Positions 54,017 to 63,712 of a stretch of DNA of 64,000 nucleotides are shown here, in pieces (within the stretch, counting starts at the first letter, position 1; each line of letters begins with the position of its first letter). This DNA is from Methanogenium sp. S4BF. Its GTDB lineage: Archaea > Halobacteriota > Methanomicrobia > Methanomicrobiales > Methanomicrobiaceae. The DNA is taken from assembly GCF_029633965.1 (NCBI RefSeq), contig NZ_CP091277.1:1-64000 (forward strand), in the 5' to 3' direction. The notes below the pieces were generated by a model. The model saw nothing but the letters and a program-made list of their open reading frames with translations, was not told where the DNA came from and did not search any database. The position numbers and the translations under genes are program-made.

Positions 54017-54533
54017 CGGACTTTCTCTCCTTTTTTTGTGTGTTCTGAGTAGTTTGCCTCTTTCCTGCTCCCTTCTGTTCCCGGTATTATTTGATTTCCG
54101 GTATGCGGTATTGTGGCACCGGAAAATTGTTGCCCGGTATAGGCTGTTCTCTGTGTTCAATGGCAGCTGCCCTAATTCTGAAGTGGTGGTGACTGATAGG
54201 TATTCCGTCCTCTGAATGTCTACAGGTGCTGTGCGTACCGGATGGTGCTGAAATCTGTCTTCCTCGGTGATTAAGGGATTTTGTCTTCAGACAGCGCTCT
54301 CCTGTGAGTACAGGTTCTCGGGCAATATGTGTGAGTCGTGCAATGCAGGAAAATACGGGACTGTGGCTTATGTGAACTGTTGCTGCTCCGGTTATGCGGA
54401 TCTGCAAGAAACAGCGGTTAAACGTGCTTTTTATTAAAGGAAGGTGCCGTAGTGGAAGAGTGGCGTATCAGTGCACAGAACGGTTTTTTAAAAAAAGGGA
54501 GAAATATAAAGCTGAAAGCGATGACTGTGACGA
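54017..54533. other. Convergent 517-bp spacer
   Basis: No supported gene lies between the convergent stops. TTTTTTT at 54031-54037 follows the plus-strand gene. A poly-A block at 54486-54494 gives a T run for the minus-strand gene. Confidence 0.4.
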
Positions 54534-55649
54534 TTATCCCAGCTCATCCCATTTGGTAAACCGACGGTATACCACAAATCCGATGCCTGCAATGATGACG
54601 ACAGCAACGATGATGATGACATATGTCCCCAGACCGCTGAAGTCGGGGAGCAGCCCGCCTTCACCGATATTTTTTCTTAGTTCGGTAGACATTGTGAGAG
54701 CTTCATTTGCTGTCAGCTGTGCCTCGTTTGCATTCAGGCGTGACTGGTAGTAGTCCTTATTGTCTCGGAAGTCCTTTGCCTGTGACATCTGCGTCTCTGA
54801 AAGGGCCACTTTATTCTGAATCGCAGTTACCCGGGTGTCGCCCGACATGCTACGGTTGTTGATGAAGTAGGTGATGTCGCTGTTCACCTTATCGATGGTC
54901 AGCTGTGCGTCATCGATAAGCTTGCCTGCATAGGCATCTTCGAGGCTTGCTTCTGCCTGTTCAATAAGAGTCCCTGCATCCGCAAGCAGTACATTTGCCT
55001 GCGAGTAGCTGGCTGTCTTTGACTGATCAATCTTGTCATCAGCCTGCTGGAAGAGCTGTTCTGCCTGTGCGACATTCACGCCAAGTGCGGTATACTCATC
55101 AATTGATGCACGGAGCTCTGTGATCTGTTCTTCGCGGAGGTCCCGAATCTTGTCTACATCTCCGGGATTAATCACCGTACGTTCAATGAGCAACTCTCCA
55201 CCGGATGGAATGTTCCCGTTTGCATCCAGTTGGCGCAGGCGGAATAGTGCCACATCAGTGGTCTGGGTGACGGTGGGTACCTTTCCGACCAGGGTATAGT
55301 CCACACTCACTTCATTGGTGTCCGGATATGCAAGGTCCCATCCGAGGAGACGCACATACCGGCTGGTGGTATGTTTTGGGATACCCTGGCTATTTACAAG
55401 GATGGTGTAATCCCATTCCGGATCAACAAGTTCGGTGTAGGCCTCAAGTTCATCATTTGTATCAAATGTGTTCTCTCCGCTGCCTGTCAGTTTGACGATG
55501 ACATGAACAATCACCTGTTCGCCGGGTGCAAGGTCACCGGATGCCGGGTCTACGTCAGCGACGCTGTCAACAAAATCTGCTGCTGCTGCACCCTGCACCA
55601 GGCAGAGTGCGAGCATTAATGAAAGTATTAGTGTTACTCCCCGTTTCAT
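54534..55649 (-). CDS. Secreted, membrane-anchored surface protein with helical domain
   Basis: The product is about 371 residues. It has a signal peptide (VTLILSLMLALCLVQGAAAA), an N-terminal beta domain with GEQVIVHVIVKLTGSGENTF and YVRLLGWDLAYPD, a long helical region (residues ~170-325) rich in Gln/Ala/Leu with QAEQLFQQADDKIDQSK, and one C-terminal helix (TYVIIIVAVVIIAGIGFVVY) followed by RRFTKW. It is predicted to be exported, with the bulk outside. The start is ATG 55649, where GGTGA is 8 nt upstream. It sits beside CetZ and the glycan cluster; a surface-structural role is inference. Confidence 0.8.
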   Translation of the reverse strand: MKRGVTLILSLMLALCLVQGAAAADFVDSVADVDPASGDLAPGEQVIVHVIVKLTGSGENTFDTNDELEAYTELVDPEWDYTILVNSQGIPKHTTSRYVRLLGWDLAYPDTNEVSVDYTLVGKVPTVTQTTDVALFRLRQLDANGNIPSGGELLIERTVINPGDVDKIRDLREEQITELRASIDEYTALGVNVAQAEQLFQQADDKIDQSKTASYSQANVLLADAGTLIEQAEASLEDAYAGKLIDDAQLTIDKVNSDITYFINNRSMSGDTRVTAIQNKVALSETQMSQAKDFRDNKDYYQSRLNANEAQLTANEALTMSTELRKNIGEGGLLPDFSGLGTYVIIIVAVVIIAGIGFVVYRRFTKWDELG

Positions 55650-55676
55650 GGTGTATTTCACCTGATCATCTGATTT

Positions 55677-56855
55677 TCATTCAAAGAGCGGATCAATCTC
55701 GTCTCCGTCGAACATGGATGAACGACGTTCTTTGGACTTGACTACATCCTCCTTTGTTTCTTTTGCAATTTCCATCAGTTCACGGATGCGTGGTGCGTCA
55801 CCGATAGTTGCAAGGACAACCACTGCCGCCACCTTTGAGCTTTCTGTGGGGTAGTCACCACCACGGACTTCAACACCCGCGATGTTCTCTTCCACCCATG
55901 ACTTGGATTTCTCGACACCTTTGCGGTCCATTTCATTGGGAGGACCAGCTATCAGGACAAGCGCACGCTCAGCGGTGGTGTAATCACAGGGCATGGTCAG
56001 ACGGCCCAGCATAGCACGGCGCACAAGGCCGATGATCTTTGCCGATTTGTCTTCCCCGGTGAGCACTTCCTCTGCTGCTTCGCGTTTTTTGAGGCCCTTC
56101 AGAAGTCCGCCCGCAAATCCCTGTTTCTGCTTGGTGCTCTTGCTGACGGTTTCTGACACTGCATACCCGATAGTGCTCACACCGCCGCCGCGGAGCGTGT
56201 TGATGATTTCACTGGAATCAACAACCATCTCACCGACGCCGGACTTGCTGACCTCCCCTGCACGGAAGAGCACGCCGAATCTGCGGACGATTTCGTCATT
56301 AAGACGCTGATAGGCTCCGCGGACGCTCTCGCCCTCGTTTTTCCATGCACTGTTGTCAAATATGAATGTGTTGTCAGCCTCATTTACCAGCGTTGAGAGA
56401 CTGCGGGCTGCATTGTAGGAGTACAGCCTGCCTTCCTCAGGTGCCGGAAGAATGCCTAACGCATAGACTGGTTCACGGTAAATTCGCTTCAGGTGGCGTG
56501 CCAGCACCGGTGATCCACCGGACCCGGTACCTCCGCCAAGACCTGCGCAGATTACAAATGCATCAATGTCGTGGGTACCGCGGTTGTCGATGGTGTTGAT
56601 GATGCTGTCAATCTCATCTGCGGTGATTTTGGCTCCGGTTACGTTGTCAGTGCCGACTCCGTGGCCTTTGACCACGGTCTGTCCAATGAGGATGCGATCC
56701 TTGAGCTCGATGTTGTCGAGACCCATAAGATCCGTCCGTGCAGTGTTTACTGCAATTCCCCGGAAGCTCCTTGTCGGTGCCTTCTTGTCCTGTTCAATGA
56801 ACATGTCGACAATTTTTCCGCCTGCCTGGCCGAATCCTATGAAAAAAACTCTCAT
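55677..56855 (-). CDS. cetZ: CetZ-family tubulin-like GTPase
   Basis: The product is 392 residues. The tubulin/FtsZ signature GLGGGTGSGGSPVLARHLK gives the G-box, with FIGFGQAGGKIVDMFIEQ at the N-terminus and EADNTFIFDNSAWKNEGES later. This belongs to the CetZ group, involved in archaeal cell shape and motility, rather than FtsZ division rings. It is on the minus strand, 27 bp upstream of the surface-protein gene, and may be cotranscribed with it. Confidence 0.92.
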   Translation of the reverse strand: MRVFFIGFGQAGGKIVDMFIEQDKKAPTRSFRGIAVNTARTDLMGLDNIELKDRILIGQTVVKGHGVGTDNVTGAKITADEIDSIINTIDNRGTHDIDAFVICAGLGGGTGSGGSPVLARHLKRIYREPVYALGILPAPEEGRLYSYNAARSLSTLVNEADNTFIFDNSAWKNEGESVRGAYQRLNDEIVRRFGVLFRAGEVSKSGVGEMVVDSSEIINTLRGGGVSTIGYAVSETVSKSTKQKQGFAGGLLKGLKKREAAEEVLTGEDKSAKIIGLVRRAMLGRLTMPCDYTTAERALVLIAGPPNEMDRKGVEKSKSWVEENIAGVEVRGGDYPTESSKVAAVVVLATIGDAPRIRELMEIAKETKEDVVKSKERRSSMFDGDEIDPLFE

Positions 56856-56969
56856 ATGTGCACACCATCCGATCGAATGAAAATAATCGCTTCTTCAGAT
56901 TATAAGACATGTTTCTTTCATAACTTCAAAAACTTTCTTATGGCAATTCCTGTTAATAATAGATATATA

Positions 56970-58208
56970 ATGAGAATCTGCATCATAGGCGGAGGATTAA
57001 CCGGTCTTTCTGCCGCATATTACCTCTCCCGCACTTACTCTGTTGATGTGCTGGAGGCCTCAGCAGAGACCGGCGGTCTGTTATCCTCCTCTCCTGTCCA
57101 TGATACCAATATTGAGCGATATTATCACCATTGCTTCTCCGGTGATGCGCACCTTCTGGCGCTCATGGATGAACTTGGTCTCGCAGCAGATCTCACCTGG
57201 CTCAACGGGAGCACCGGTTATTTCAGCGAGGGCCGCATCTATCCGCTGACGACTCCTTTTGAGATTCTCCGCTATCCGCTTCTCACGCTGCGCGATAAAA
57301 TCAGGCTTGGGCTTCTGACGCTCAGGGCCGGAAAATATCGGGCGTCATCCTATGATGATATGACTGCAGACGCCTTTATTCTGGATACCTGCGGCCGGCA
57401 TGCCTATGATTCGTTCTTTGCGCCACTGCTGCGCAGCAAATTCGGGGACTGGCGGCATGAGGTATCGGCTGCATGGCTGATATCGCGGATTGCCATCCGT
57501 TCTGATCGTGGTCCGCAGGGAGAGCGGCTGGGATATCTGCGGCATGGCTACCAGAGCCTTATCACTGCGCTATCGGATGCAGTCCGCAGGAACGGCGGGG
57601 CAATTCATACCGGCATCCCTGCCCACGCCCTTGAAAAAACGGAGGAAGGGACATGGATGGTCAACGGGGCACCCTATGATGCAGTGGTCTCAACCGTGCG
57701 CCCCTCCATTCTCACCTCTCTGGGCGGCCCCTCGCTCCCGGAGATCCCGTATCAGGGGGCGGCCTGCGTGACGATGGGCCTCTCCCGTGATGTACTGCAG
57801 GGCATCTACTGGGTCAATGTGAAGGATGAAGCGCCATACGGGGCGGTCATCGGGCACACAAACTTTGCTCCCTTTGAGTGGTATGGGGAGCATATCGTCT
57901 ATCTGGCATCCTACTTCCGGGACCGGCTCCCCGAGGGCCATGAAGAGCGGATGATCACAGATTTCTGCAACCGTTTCAGCGTCTCCCGTGATGAAATTCG
58001 CTGGCATTATATGACGACCGATACCGCCGCAGGGCCGGTATACACCACCGGATACCGAAATCTTATTCCCCCGTATGAGGTGGACGGCCTCTACTGCGCC
58101 GGAATGTTCTCTTCTCCCAATTATCCGGAGCGGAGCATGGAGGGTTCGGTGGCTGCGGCACAGGCGGTGGCAGAGACGATCACGTCCAGGGAGGCGTCGC
58201 GTGACTGA
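56970..58208 (+). CDS. FAD-dependent amine oxidase-like oxidoreductase
   Basis: The product is 412 residues, from ATG 56970. It starts with the dinucleotide-binding motif MRICIIGGGLTGLSAAYYLS, and its C-terminal GLYCAGMFSSPNYPERSMEG closes the FAD site. These are hallmarks of the flavin amine oxidase/protoporphyrinogen-oxidase-like superfamily. Location at the head of four overlapping glycan-type genes suggests a nucleotide-sugar or polyprenyl-linked substrate (inference). The frame is open further upstream but would read through the divergent cetZ promoter. No ribosome site is seen, so the transcript may be leaderless. Confidence 0.85.
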   Translation: MRICIIGGGLTGLSAAYYLSRTYSVDVLEASAETGGLLSSSPVHDTNIERYYHHCFSGDAHLLALMDELGLAADLTWLNGSTGYFSEGRIYPLTTPFEILRYPLLTLRDKIRLGLLTLRAGKYRASSYDDMTADAFILDTCGRHAYDSFFAPLLRSKFGDWRHEVSAAWLISRIAIRSDRGPQGERLGYLRHGYQSLITALSDAVRRNGGAIHTGIPAHALEKTEEGTWMVNGAPYDAVVSTVRPSILTSLGGPSLPEIPYQGAACVTMGLSRDVLQGIYWVNVKDEAPYGAVIGHTNFAPFEWYGEHIVYLASYFRDRLPEGHEERMITDFCNRFSVSRDEIRWHYMTTDTAAGPVYTTGYRNLIPPYEVDGLYCAGMFSSPNYPERSMEGSVAAAQAVAETITSREASRD

Positions 58209-58908
58209 ATACGAGGTCTGCGCCATTCTTCCGGTCTACAATGACCGGGAGGCGCTCGAGACTGCCATCCCCCGCTCCATTGAGGTGCTGGAGGGGATCA
58301 CGGATTCATTCCTGCTCGCGGTGGCAGAGGATGGCAGCACCGACGGCAGTGCGGAGTTTGTGCGTGAATGGGAGAACAAAGACTCTCGTGTCCGGCTCTT
58401 TCATGCAGAAGAGCGCCTTGGCCGCGGGACGGCCCTGACCCGTGTCATCCGTGCAGTGGATGCAGATATTGTCTGTTATTATGATGTGGACCTTGCAACC
58501 GATATGGCACACCTGCCCGCACTGATTCAGGCCATCCGTGACGGCAGTGATGTGGCAACCGGGTCGCGCCTGATGCCGGAGAGCGATATTGTGCGCACAC
58601 AGGGGCGTGAAGTGGCAAGCCGGGGGTATAACTTTCTGGTGCGCACAGTGCTGAAGAGCACGCTGTATGACCACCAGTGCGGGTTTAAGGCGGTCCGCCG
58701 GGAGCGTATCCTCCCCCTTCTGGACAGCATTGAGGCCCCGCACTGGTTCTGGGACACAGAACTCCTCGTCCGGTCGCAGAACCGGGGATTTCGTATTGCA
58801 GAAATACCTGTGCGCTGGCGGACCAGTGACAAGACGACAGTCAGATTCAGCGATGTGTCTGAAATGGGAATGGCGATCTTCCACCTGAGGCGGCACCTGA
58901 ATGATTAA
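58201..58908 (+). CDS. Family 2 glycosyltransferase
   Basis: The product is 235 residues. It has AILPVYNDREALETAIPRSI and VAEDGSTDGSAEFV, then DADIVCYYDVDLATDMAHLP (the metal-binding DxD), and QCGFKAVRRERILPLL. This is the dolichyl-phosphate-sugar synthase type of GT2, which makes polyprenyl-linked sugars on the cytoplasmic face. The GTG start overlaps the upstream stop by 8 bp. Its product could feed the two large membrane transferases of this cluster. Confidence 0.92.
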   Translation: MTEYEVCAILPVYNDREALETAIPRSIEVLEGITDSFLLAVAEDGSTDGSAEFVREWENKDSRVRLFHAEERLGRGTALTRVIRAVDADIVCYYDVDLATDMAHLPALIQAIRDGSDVATGSRLMPESDIVRTQGREVASRGYNFLVRTVLKSTLYDHQCGFKAVRRERILPLLDSIEAPHWFWDTELLVRSQNRGFRIAEIPVRWRTSDKTTVRFSDVSEMGMAIFHLRRHLND

Positions 58909-59866
58909 AAAGGCAACAGCCATTGTGCTGCCCACCATTCTTGCCGTTGGCATCATCGCGTTTATGCTTTACCGCGTATGGGATGACCTTCTCATCGCCG
59001 TCCAGAATGCAGTCTGGTCATACCTGATTCTTGCGGTTGCCATCTGTGTGGGTGCATGGTTTCTTCGCGGCATCCGGTACCGCTCCATCCTTGCAAGCCT
59101 CGCGGTATCTGTCTCCCTCTGGCTTTCTACTGCCTGCATCTACCTCTCGCAGACGGCAAATCTCATCGTCCCGGCACGACTGGGCGACCTGATCCGGCTC
59201 TTTATCCTGAGGCATGAAGCGGATGCGACCTATACGAGCGGCCTCTCGTCTGTGGTGGTGGAACGGTTCTTCGACATCGTGACCATCGCGCTCCTGGGTG
59301 CGGTGACCCTTCCCTTCGTCCTGAATGTCCCTGACTGGTTCATCACCGTCATCTATGTGGCGCTTGGACTCTGCGGCATCTTTGTGCTGGTGCTCTTCTC
59401 TGCCGGGCGGCTGCAGTCTGAGAACAAATATCTGAAAGCGGGTATTGACCTCCTGAATCAGGTGAAGGCCGCCTCGCTCTCGGCAAAGGGGATTGTGGGT
59501 CTCTCTGCCCTTTCCATCGTGATATGGCTCACTGATGTGGTTATATGCTATATCATTGCCCTGATGTTCGGCGCGGCCATTCCGTTTGTAGTGGTCACGC
59601 TTGCCATTGTCATCGGAAATCTGGTCAAGGCGGTGCCGGTCACGCCCGGCGGTGTCGGCACCTATGAGATCGCCGTTGCGCTCACCCTGTCGCTTGCCGG
59701 TGTGGACCCTGCGGTTGCGACTCTTATTGCGGTAATCGACCATCTCGTCAAAAACGGCGTCACGGTTGCAGGCGGCGTGGCTTCGCTCTATGTCTTTGGT
59801 GACTGGGCAGTCTCCCTTCTGCGCCGTGCCTTCTCCCACTCCCTGGATGTGTCGGAGGTCAAATGA
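58901..59866 (+). CDS. Lysylphosphatidylglycerol synthase-like membrane protein (AglD-like)
   Basis: The product is 321 residues with about eight hydrophobic helices. Characteristic features are AWFLRGIRYRSILASL, the SQTANLIVPARLGDLIRLFI stretch, VVVERFFDIVTIA and KAVPVTPGGVGTYEIAVALT, which identify the LPG synthase TM-domain/UPF0104 family. In haloarchaea AglD-like proteins of related form act in glycan transfer. It starts 8 bp inside the GT2 gene. Confidence 0.9.
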   Translation: MIKKATAIVLPTILAVGIIAFMLYRVWDDLLIAVQNAVWSYLILAVAICVGAWFLRGIRYRSILASLAVSVSLWLSTACIYLSQTANLIVPARLGDLIRLFILRHEADATYTSGLSSVVVERFFDIVTIALLGAVTLPFVLNVPDWFITVIYVALGLCGIFVLVLFSAGRLQSENKYLKAGIDLLNQVKAASLSAKGIVGLSALSIVIWLTDVVICYIIALMFGAAIPFVVVTLAIVIGNLVKAVPVTPGGVGTYEIAVALTLSLAGVDPAVATLIAVIDHLVKNGVTVAGGVASLYVFGDWAVSLLRRAFSHSLDVSEVK

Positions 59867-61881
59867 TCGGGGCGGCTGCTCAGGCAGCAGGGCTGATACT
59901 CTGGCTGCTTATTTTGAAGGTCCTGCAGATGGCACTCTGGCCTGCCCTTTCAAATGCATTCGGGCGGTTTGCCTATCCGGTCTCCTACCCCCTTTCGTTC
60001 CTCCTCTTTGGCGGCATCAGCTGGTACCTGGGCCTTGTGCATATCCCGGTGCAGGCGGCGGTGGTGCCGTTTCTTTTGGTCATCGGGTATTATGCCGCCA
60101 CCGGCTGGTACACCCGCGGGAAATTTTCCGGTGTCTGGAAGTGGGACGCGGCCTTTCTGCTCTGTTTCGTGTTCATGACCGAGGTCCGGTTCTTCAACCC
60201 GATGATCTCGTACGCAGAGAAGTTCATGGACCATGCGTTCCTTGCGTCCGTAATGCGTGCGCCGGTGGTGCCTCCGGCTGACCCGTGGTTTGCCGGGGGG
60301 TCGCTTGCGATCTACTACTACCTCGGGCACTGGATGATGGGGGTGACGGGCATTCTCTCCGGCACACCGTCATCGGTCGCCTTTAATCTCATCCTGCCGA
60401 CGGTCTTAGCCAATGCAGCCGTCTCCCTCTATGCGGCCGGTCACCTGCTCCTCACCCGCTTCCGGGCACTTCCGATAGCGGCTCTCTTTCTGGTCAACCC
60501 CTCGTTTATTGTTCAGGTGATCTCCGGCGCCAATGCATCCGGTGTGCTCTGGAATTCCACCCGCACCATCACTGACACCATCAATGAATATCCGTTCTTC
60601 TCCTTTCTCTGGGGGGACCCTCATGCCCATGTCATCTCGCTCTTCGTGCAGGCGCTCTTCATCTTTCTCATGCTCTACATCCTGCATGAATGGGGTGGTT
60701 TATCCGAGCGGAGCAGGTGGATATGTCTGGGTGCGGCAGCGCTCGCACTGGGTGTGATGCCGGGCATTAATTCATGGGATGTCCTCGTGTATGCGCCGCT
60801 TCTGCTTGCCGTCGGGGCACTTGTCTGGTACCGGGCCAAAGAGGCTGCGGTACCTGACCCATATCCGTGGCGCCTCTTTCTGGTCTGTCCGGTACTCTCC
60901 GTTCTCCTCTTCGCCCCCTACTATTTGATGCTCACGACACAGGGCATCGCCGGCATCGCCATCGTGCCGGGCCCCTCTCCGATACCGGAGTTCATGCTGG
61001 TCTACGGATTTTTCATCGTAGTCTTCTGGTGCGCCACGCTTCGCGACATATGGCAAAACACCTGGCTCCTTATTGTGCTCGTGCCCTTTGTTCTCACCGG
61101 GTATGTGGCTGCAGGTCTTGCCGCAGTGCCGCTTGCCGCCCTCCTCATGCGGCGGAAGTTCCTGCCTGCTGAGGTGATTTCCATCTTCGGGATGGCTGTC
61201 CTGATATTCACCGAACTCTTCTATCTCATCGACGGGATGGGGGATGTCTACTACCGGATGAATACGGTATTCAAATTTGGTCTGGCTGCCTGGATGATGA
61301 TGAGTGCCGGTGCCTTCCTCTGGCTGGGTGACTGGCTGACACAGCATGTCGGGGATCGGTTTGCATCGGCACGGGCCGTCCGCGCCGGCACCGCTCTTAT
61401 GGTTCTTCTTCTGGTCTGTGCGCCGGTGGCCATTCCGGACCTGACCTATGGCTACGGCGGCAAGACGCTGGACGGTCTTGCCTGGGTGGAGGGATCTCAT
61501 CCGGGTGACGCTGCCGCGGTGGCATATCTCTCAGCCCTGCAGGGGAACATCACCATTGTTGAGGCTGAGGGGGGGGACTACAAATATTATTCCCGTATAT
61601 CGTCATTCACCGGCATCCCCACGGTCATCGGGATGCCGTTTCACGAGATCATGTGGCGGGGGAATGATGCCGGCGTCTTGCAGCGTGCTGCCGATGTGCA
61701 GATGATCTATGAAGATCCGTCCCGTTCTCCGTCGCTGTTAGCGCTCTACGGGGTCGACTATCTGGTGCTGGGGGATACCGAACATGAGCGATATACCGTC
61801 CTCCTTCCGGATGGGATTCTGGAGCAGGTATTTTCGGAAAACGGGACCTCAATATTCCGCGTTATGGCGCCTTCTGCCTGA
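59863..61881 (+). CDS. DUF2298/YYY-type membrane glycosyltransferase-like protein
   Basis: The product is 672 residues with about 14 hydrophobic helices. It has AYPVSYPLSFLLFGGISWY, DPWFAGGSLAIYYYLGHWMM (the YYY motif), FFSFLWGDPHAHVISLFVQA with the H-A-H signature, GVMPGINSWDVLVYAPLLL and FYLIDGMGDVYYRMNTVFKF. It matches DUF2298/TIGR03662, a family thought to be a polyprenyl-linked-sugar transferase. Its pairing with the TIGR03663-type gene at 52.1 kb, in the same neighbourhood, is typical. The ATGA start overlaps the previous gene by 4 bp. Confidence 0.9.
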   Translation: MIGAAAQAAGLILWLLILKVLQMALWPALSNAFGRFAYPVSYPLSFLLFGGISWYLGLVHIPVQAAVVPFLLVIGYYAATGWYTRGKFSGVWKWDAAFLLCFVFMTEVRFFNPMISYAEKFMDHAFLASVMRAPVVPPADPWFAGGSLAIYYYLGHWMMGVTGILSGTPSSVAFNLILPTVLANAAVSLYAAGHLLLTRFRALPIAALFLVNPSFIVQVISGANASGVLWNSTRTITDTINEYPFFSFLWGDPHAHVISLFVQALFIFLMLYILHEWGGLSERSRWICLGAAALALGVMPGINSWDVLVYAPLLLAVGALVWYRAKEAAVPDPYPWRLFLVCPVLSVLLFAPYYLMLTTQGIAGIAIVPGPSPIPEFMLVYGFFIVVFWCATLRDIWQNTWLLIVLVPFVLTGYVAAGLAAVPLAALLMRRKFLPAEVISIFGMAVLIFTELFYLIDGMGDVYYRMNTVFKFGLAAWMMMSAGAFLWLGDWLTQHVGDRFASARAVRAGTALMVLLLVCAPVAIPDLTYGYGGKTLDGLAWVEGSHPGDAAAVAYLSALQGNITIVEAEGGDYKYYSRISSFTGIPTVIGMPFHEIMWRGNDAGVLQRAADVQMIYEDPSRSPSLLALYGVDYLVLGDTEHERYTVLLPDGILEQVFSENGTSIFRVMAPSA

Positions 61882-62056
61882 ATTCAAACGGAATATGGTG
61901 CGGGTGGAGGTTAGGTTCAATAACCTTTATTTCCCACACTGTCGATATGATATGGCTACATCAATCACGAACTGATGAGTGATGAGGGAGCAATACGCTA
62001 CCCACATGCTCCGGCAGAAGGCCGGGTGCATTTTGTGCTCCTGAATGAGGTGAGTT

Positions 62057-62425
62057 ATGTCAAAAGTATACGCAACATTTGAAGTTCCAGACGAGATCCA
62101 GAACAAAGCTCTCGAAGTTCTTGAGGTCTCCCGGGACACAGGCAAAATTAAGAAAGGATCGAACGAAGCAACAAAGGCTGTCGAACGCGGAAACGCTGAG
62201 CTCGTGCTTATCGGCGGCGACGTTGAGCCGGAAGAGATTGTGATGCACCTTCCGGCACTCTGCGACGAAAAGCAGATTCCGTACCTGATCATCAATAAGC
62301 AGAATGATGTTGGCGCCGCAAGCGGACTGGACGTTGGTTCAGCAGCAGCAGCAATCGTCAAAGCCGGAAAGGCAAAAGATCTCCTTGACGAAGTTGTCGG
62401 GCAGATCAAAGAACTGAGAGGGTGA
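62057..62425 (+). CDS. rpl7ae: Ribosomal protein eL8 (L7Ae)
   Basis: The product is 122 residues. It has KKGSNEATKAVERGNAELVL and GGDVEPEEIVMHLPALCDEK, the K-turn-binding L7Ae signature. In archaea this protein is a ribosomal component and also binds box C/D and H/ACA RNAs and RNase P. GAGGTGAGTT precedes the ATG. It heads the conserved eL8-eS28-eL24-ndk cluster. Confidence 0.97.
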   Translation: MSKVYATFEVPDEIQNKALEVLEVSRDTGKIKKGSNEATKAVERGNAELVLIGGDVEPEEIVMHLPALCDEKQIPYLIINKQNDVGAASGLDVGSAAAAIVKAGKAKDLLDEVVGQIKELRG

Positions 62426-62433
62426 ACTGACCT

Positions 62434-62640
62434 ATGGCAGACGCAACGCCGGCAGAAGTCCTCGAGGTCATCGGCAGTACCGGCATGCATGGGGAAGCCA
62501 TGCAGGTGAAGTGCCGTATCCTTGAAGGAAACAACAAAGGCCGTATTATCACCCGTAACACGGTTGGTCCTATCCGTGAGGGCGACGTCCTGATGCTCAT
62601 CGAAACTGAGCGTGAGGCAAAGAAACTTTCAAGAAGGTGA
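62434..62640 (+). CDS. rps28e: Ribosomal protein eS28
   Basis: The product is 68 residues with the S28e fold and its [20 protein letters not shown] signature, a small-subunit component near the mRNA exit. The start lies 8 bp after the eL8 stop. Length is standard for the archaeal protein. Confidence 0.97.
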   Translation: MADATPAEVLEVIGSTGMHGEAMQVKCRILEGNNKGRIITRNTVGPIREGDVLMLIETEREAKKLSRR

Positions 62641-62645
62641 AGTGA

Positions 62646-62837
62646 ATGGTTGAGCATCATATCTGTACGTTCTGCGGTGAGCCGCTGGAACCCGGTACCG
62701 GAAAGATGTATGTCCGTAAAGACGGATCCATCTATTACTTCTGCAGCCCAAAATGCCAGAGCAACTACGACCTCAAGCGTGTCCCCCGTCGTGTTGTCTG
62801 GACCAAGGCAGGCCGCAAGGCACTTGGTAAGGAGTGA
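62646..62837 (+). CDS. rpl24e: Ribosomal protein eL24
   Basis: The product is 63 residues. [20 protein letters not shown] and [19 protein letters not shown] give the CxxC...CxxxC zinc ribbon of archaeal L24e. The start is 5 bp after the eS28 stop; cotranscribed. Confidence 0.97.
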   Translation: MVEHHICTFCGEPLEPGTGKMYVRKDGSIYYFCSPKCQSNYDLKRVPRRVVWTKAGRKALGKE

Positions 62838-62844
62838 TCCCTTT

Positions 62845-63294
62845 ATGGATCGCACTTTTTTAATGATCAAGCCCGATGGTGTCCAGCGCGGCCTTGTCGG
62901 TGAAATCATTGCCCGGTTTGAGAAGAAAGGCCTGAAGATGGTCGCCGGAAAGTTTGAGACTCTTCCGGAAGACCGTGTGATGGAGCACTATGCTGAGCAC
63001 ACTGAAAAGCCATTCTTCGCAGGTCTGAAGGCCTATATCACCAGCGGACCCTGTTTCCTGATGGTATGGGAAGGCAAAAATATCGTTGCCATCACCCGGC
63101 AGATGATCGGGGCAACAAACCCTGCAGAAGCAGCACCCGGCACCATTCGTGGTGACTGTGCAATGGAAATAGGAATGAACGTTATCCATGGCTCTGACTC
63201 AGATGAGACAGCAGCACGCGAGATTGCGATTCATTTCGCTCCGGAAGAGATTTCCTCATACACCCGGATTGACGAAGCATTCCTGTACGAATAA
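62845..63294 (+). CDS. ndk: Nucleoside diphosphate kinase
   Basis: The product is 149 residues: [18 protein letters not shown] at the N-terminus and [18 protein letters not shown] with the catalytic His that forms the phosphohistidine intermediate. It transfers gamma-phosphates among NTPs and NDPs. ATG 62845 is preceded by GGAGTGAT. Standard length; last gene of the ribosomal-type cluster. A run of 10 T at 63313-63322 follows the stop and may terminate transcription. Confidence 0.97.
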   Translation: MDRTFLMIKPDGVQRGLVGEIIARFEKKGLKMVAGKFETLPEDRVMEHYAEHTEKPFFAGLKAYITSGPCFLMVWEGKNIVAITRQMIGATNPAEAAPGTIRGDCAMEIGMNVIHGSDSDETAAREIAIHFAPEEISSYTRIDEAFLYE

Positions 63295-63312
63295 GCGGTA
63301 CAGGTAATTTTC

Positions 63313-63322
63313 TTTTTTTTTT
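63313..63322 (+). terminator. Poly-T terminator after ndk
   Basis: A run of T bases lies about 20 bp after the ndk stop and carries no strong stem. This is the usual archaeal T-rich termination signal. Confidence 0.5.
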
Positions 63323-63511
63323 GGCGCCGTGCCGACACCGATAGTGTATCCATCCGCAATCCCTGTGGGCATAGATATGCCGTCTGTTAGTTTTTTTCTC
63401 CCGCATTAAGAGACAGCGGCGGAGATATTTGTTGAATGCCGGCATGAATAAAAAGGTAAATGAAGGCATAGAAGAGATTTATTGCTGATAACCGGAGGGT
63501 GTTGTACAATC

Positions 63512-63712
63512 ATGTCTGAATTGGTACTGAGGGGGGGGATGATTCTTGTCGGCGGGTCCATTGTTCTTGCAGGGACGGTGATCGCAGCGGAGATAATGGG
63601 GTATTCTGTACCGTTTGGGGGTCCGCTGCTTCTCATCTGTGCTGCGCTTATCATTGCCGGGGTGTTTATTGTGAACAGGAGCGCTGTTGCAACGGCATCC
63701 GGGGACTCCTGA
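63512..63712 (+). CDS. Small two-helix membrane protein
   Basis: The product is 66 residues from ATG 63512. Two hydrophobic helices, around MILVGGSIVLAGTVIAAEIM and GPLLLICAALIIAGVFIV, are joined by a short loop. GGAGGG lies about 11 nt upstream. The stop overlaps the next ATG (TGATG), so it is coupled to the nitrilase-family gene. I do not recognise a family. Confidence 0.6.
   Translation: MSELVLRGGMILVGGSIVLAGTVIAAEIMGYSVPFGGPLLLICAALIIAGVFIVNRSAVATASGDS

Noticed and set aside
56571-56969. Long N-terminal extension of the FAD oxidoreductase
   Set aside because: The extra 133 codons overlap the divergent cetZ gene and its promoter; the GGGLTG motif starts at ATG 56970.
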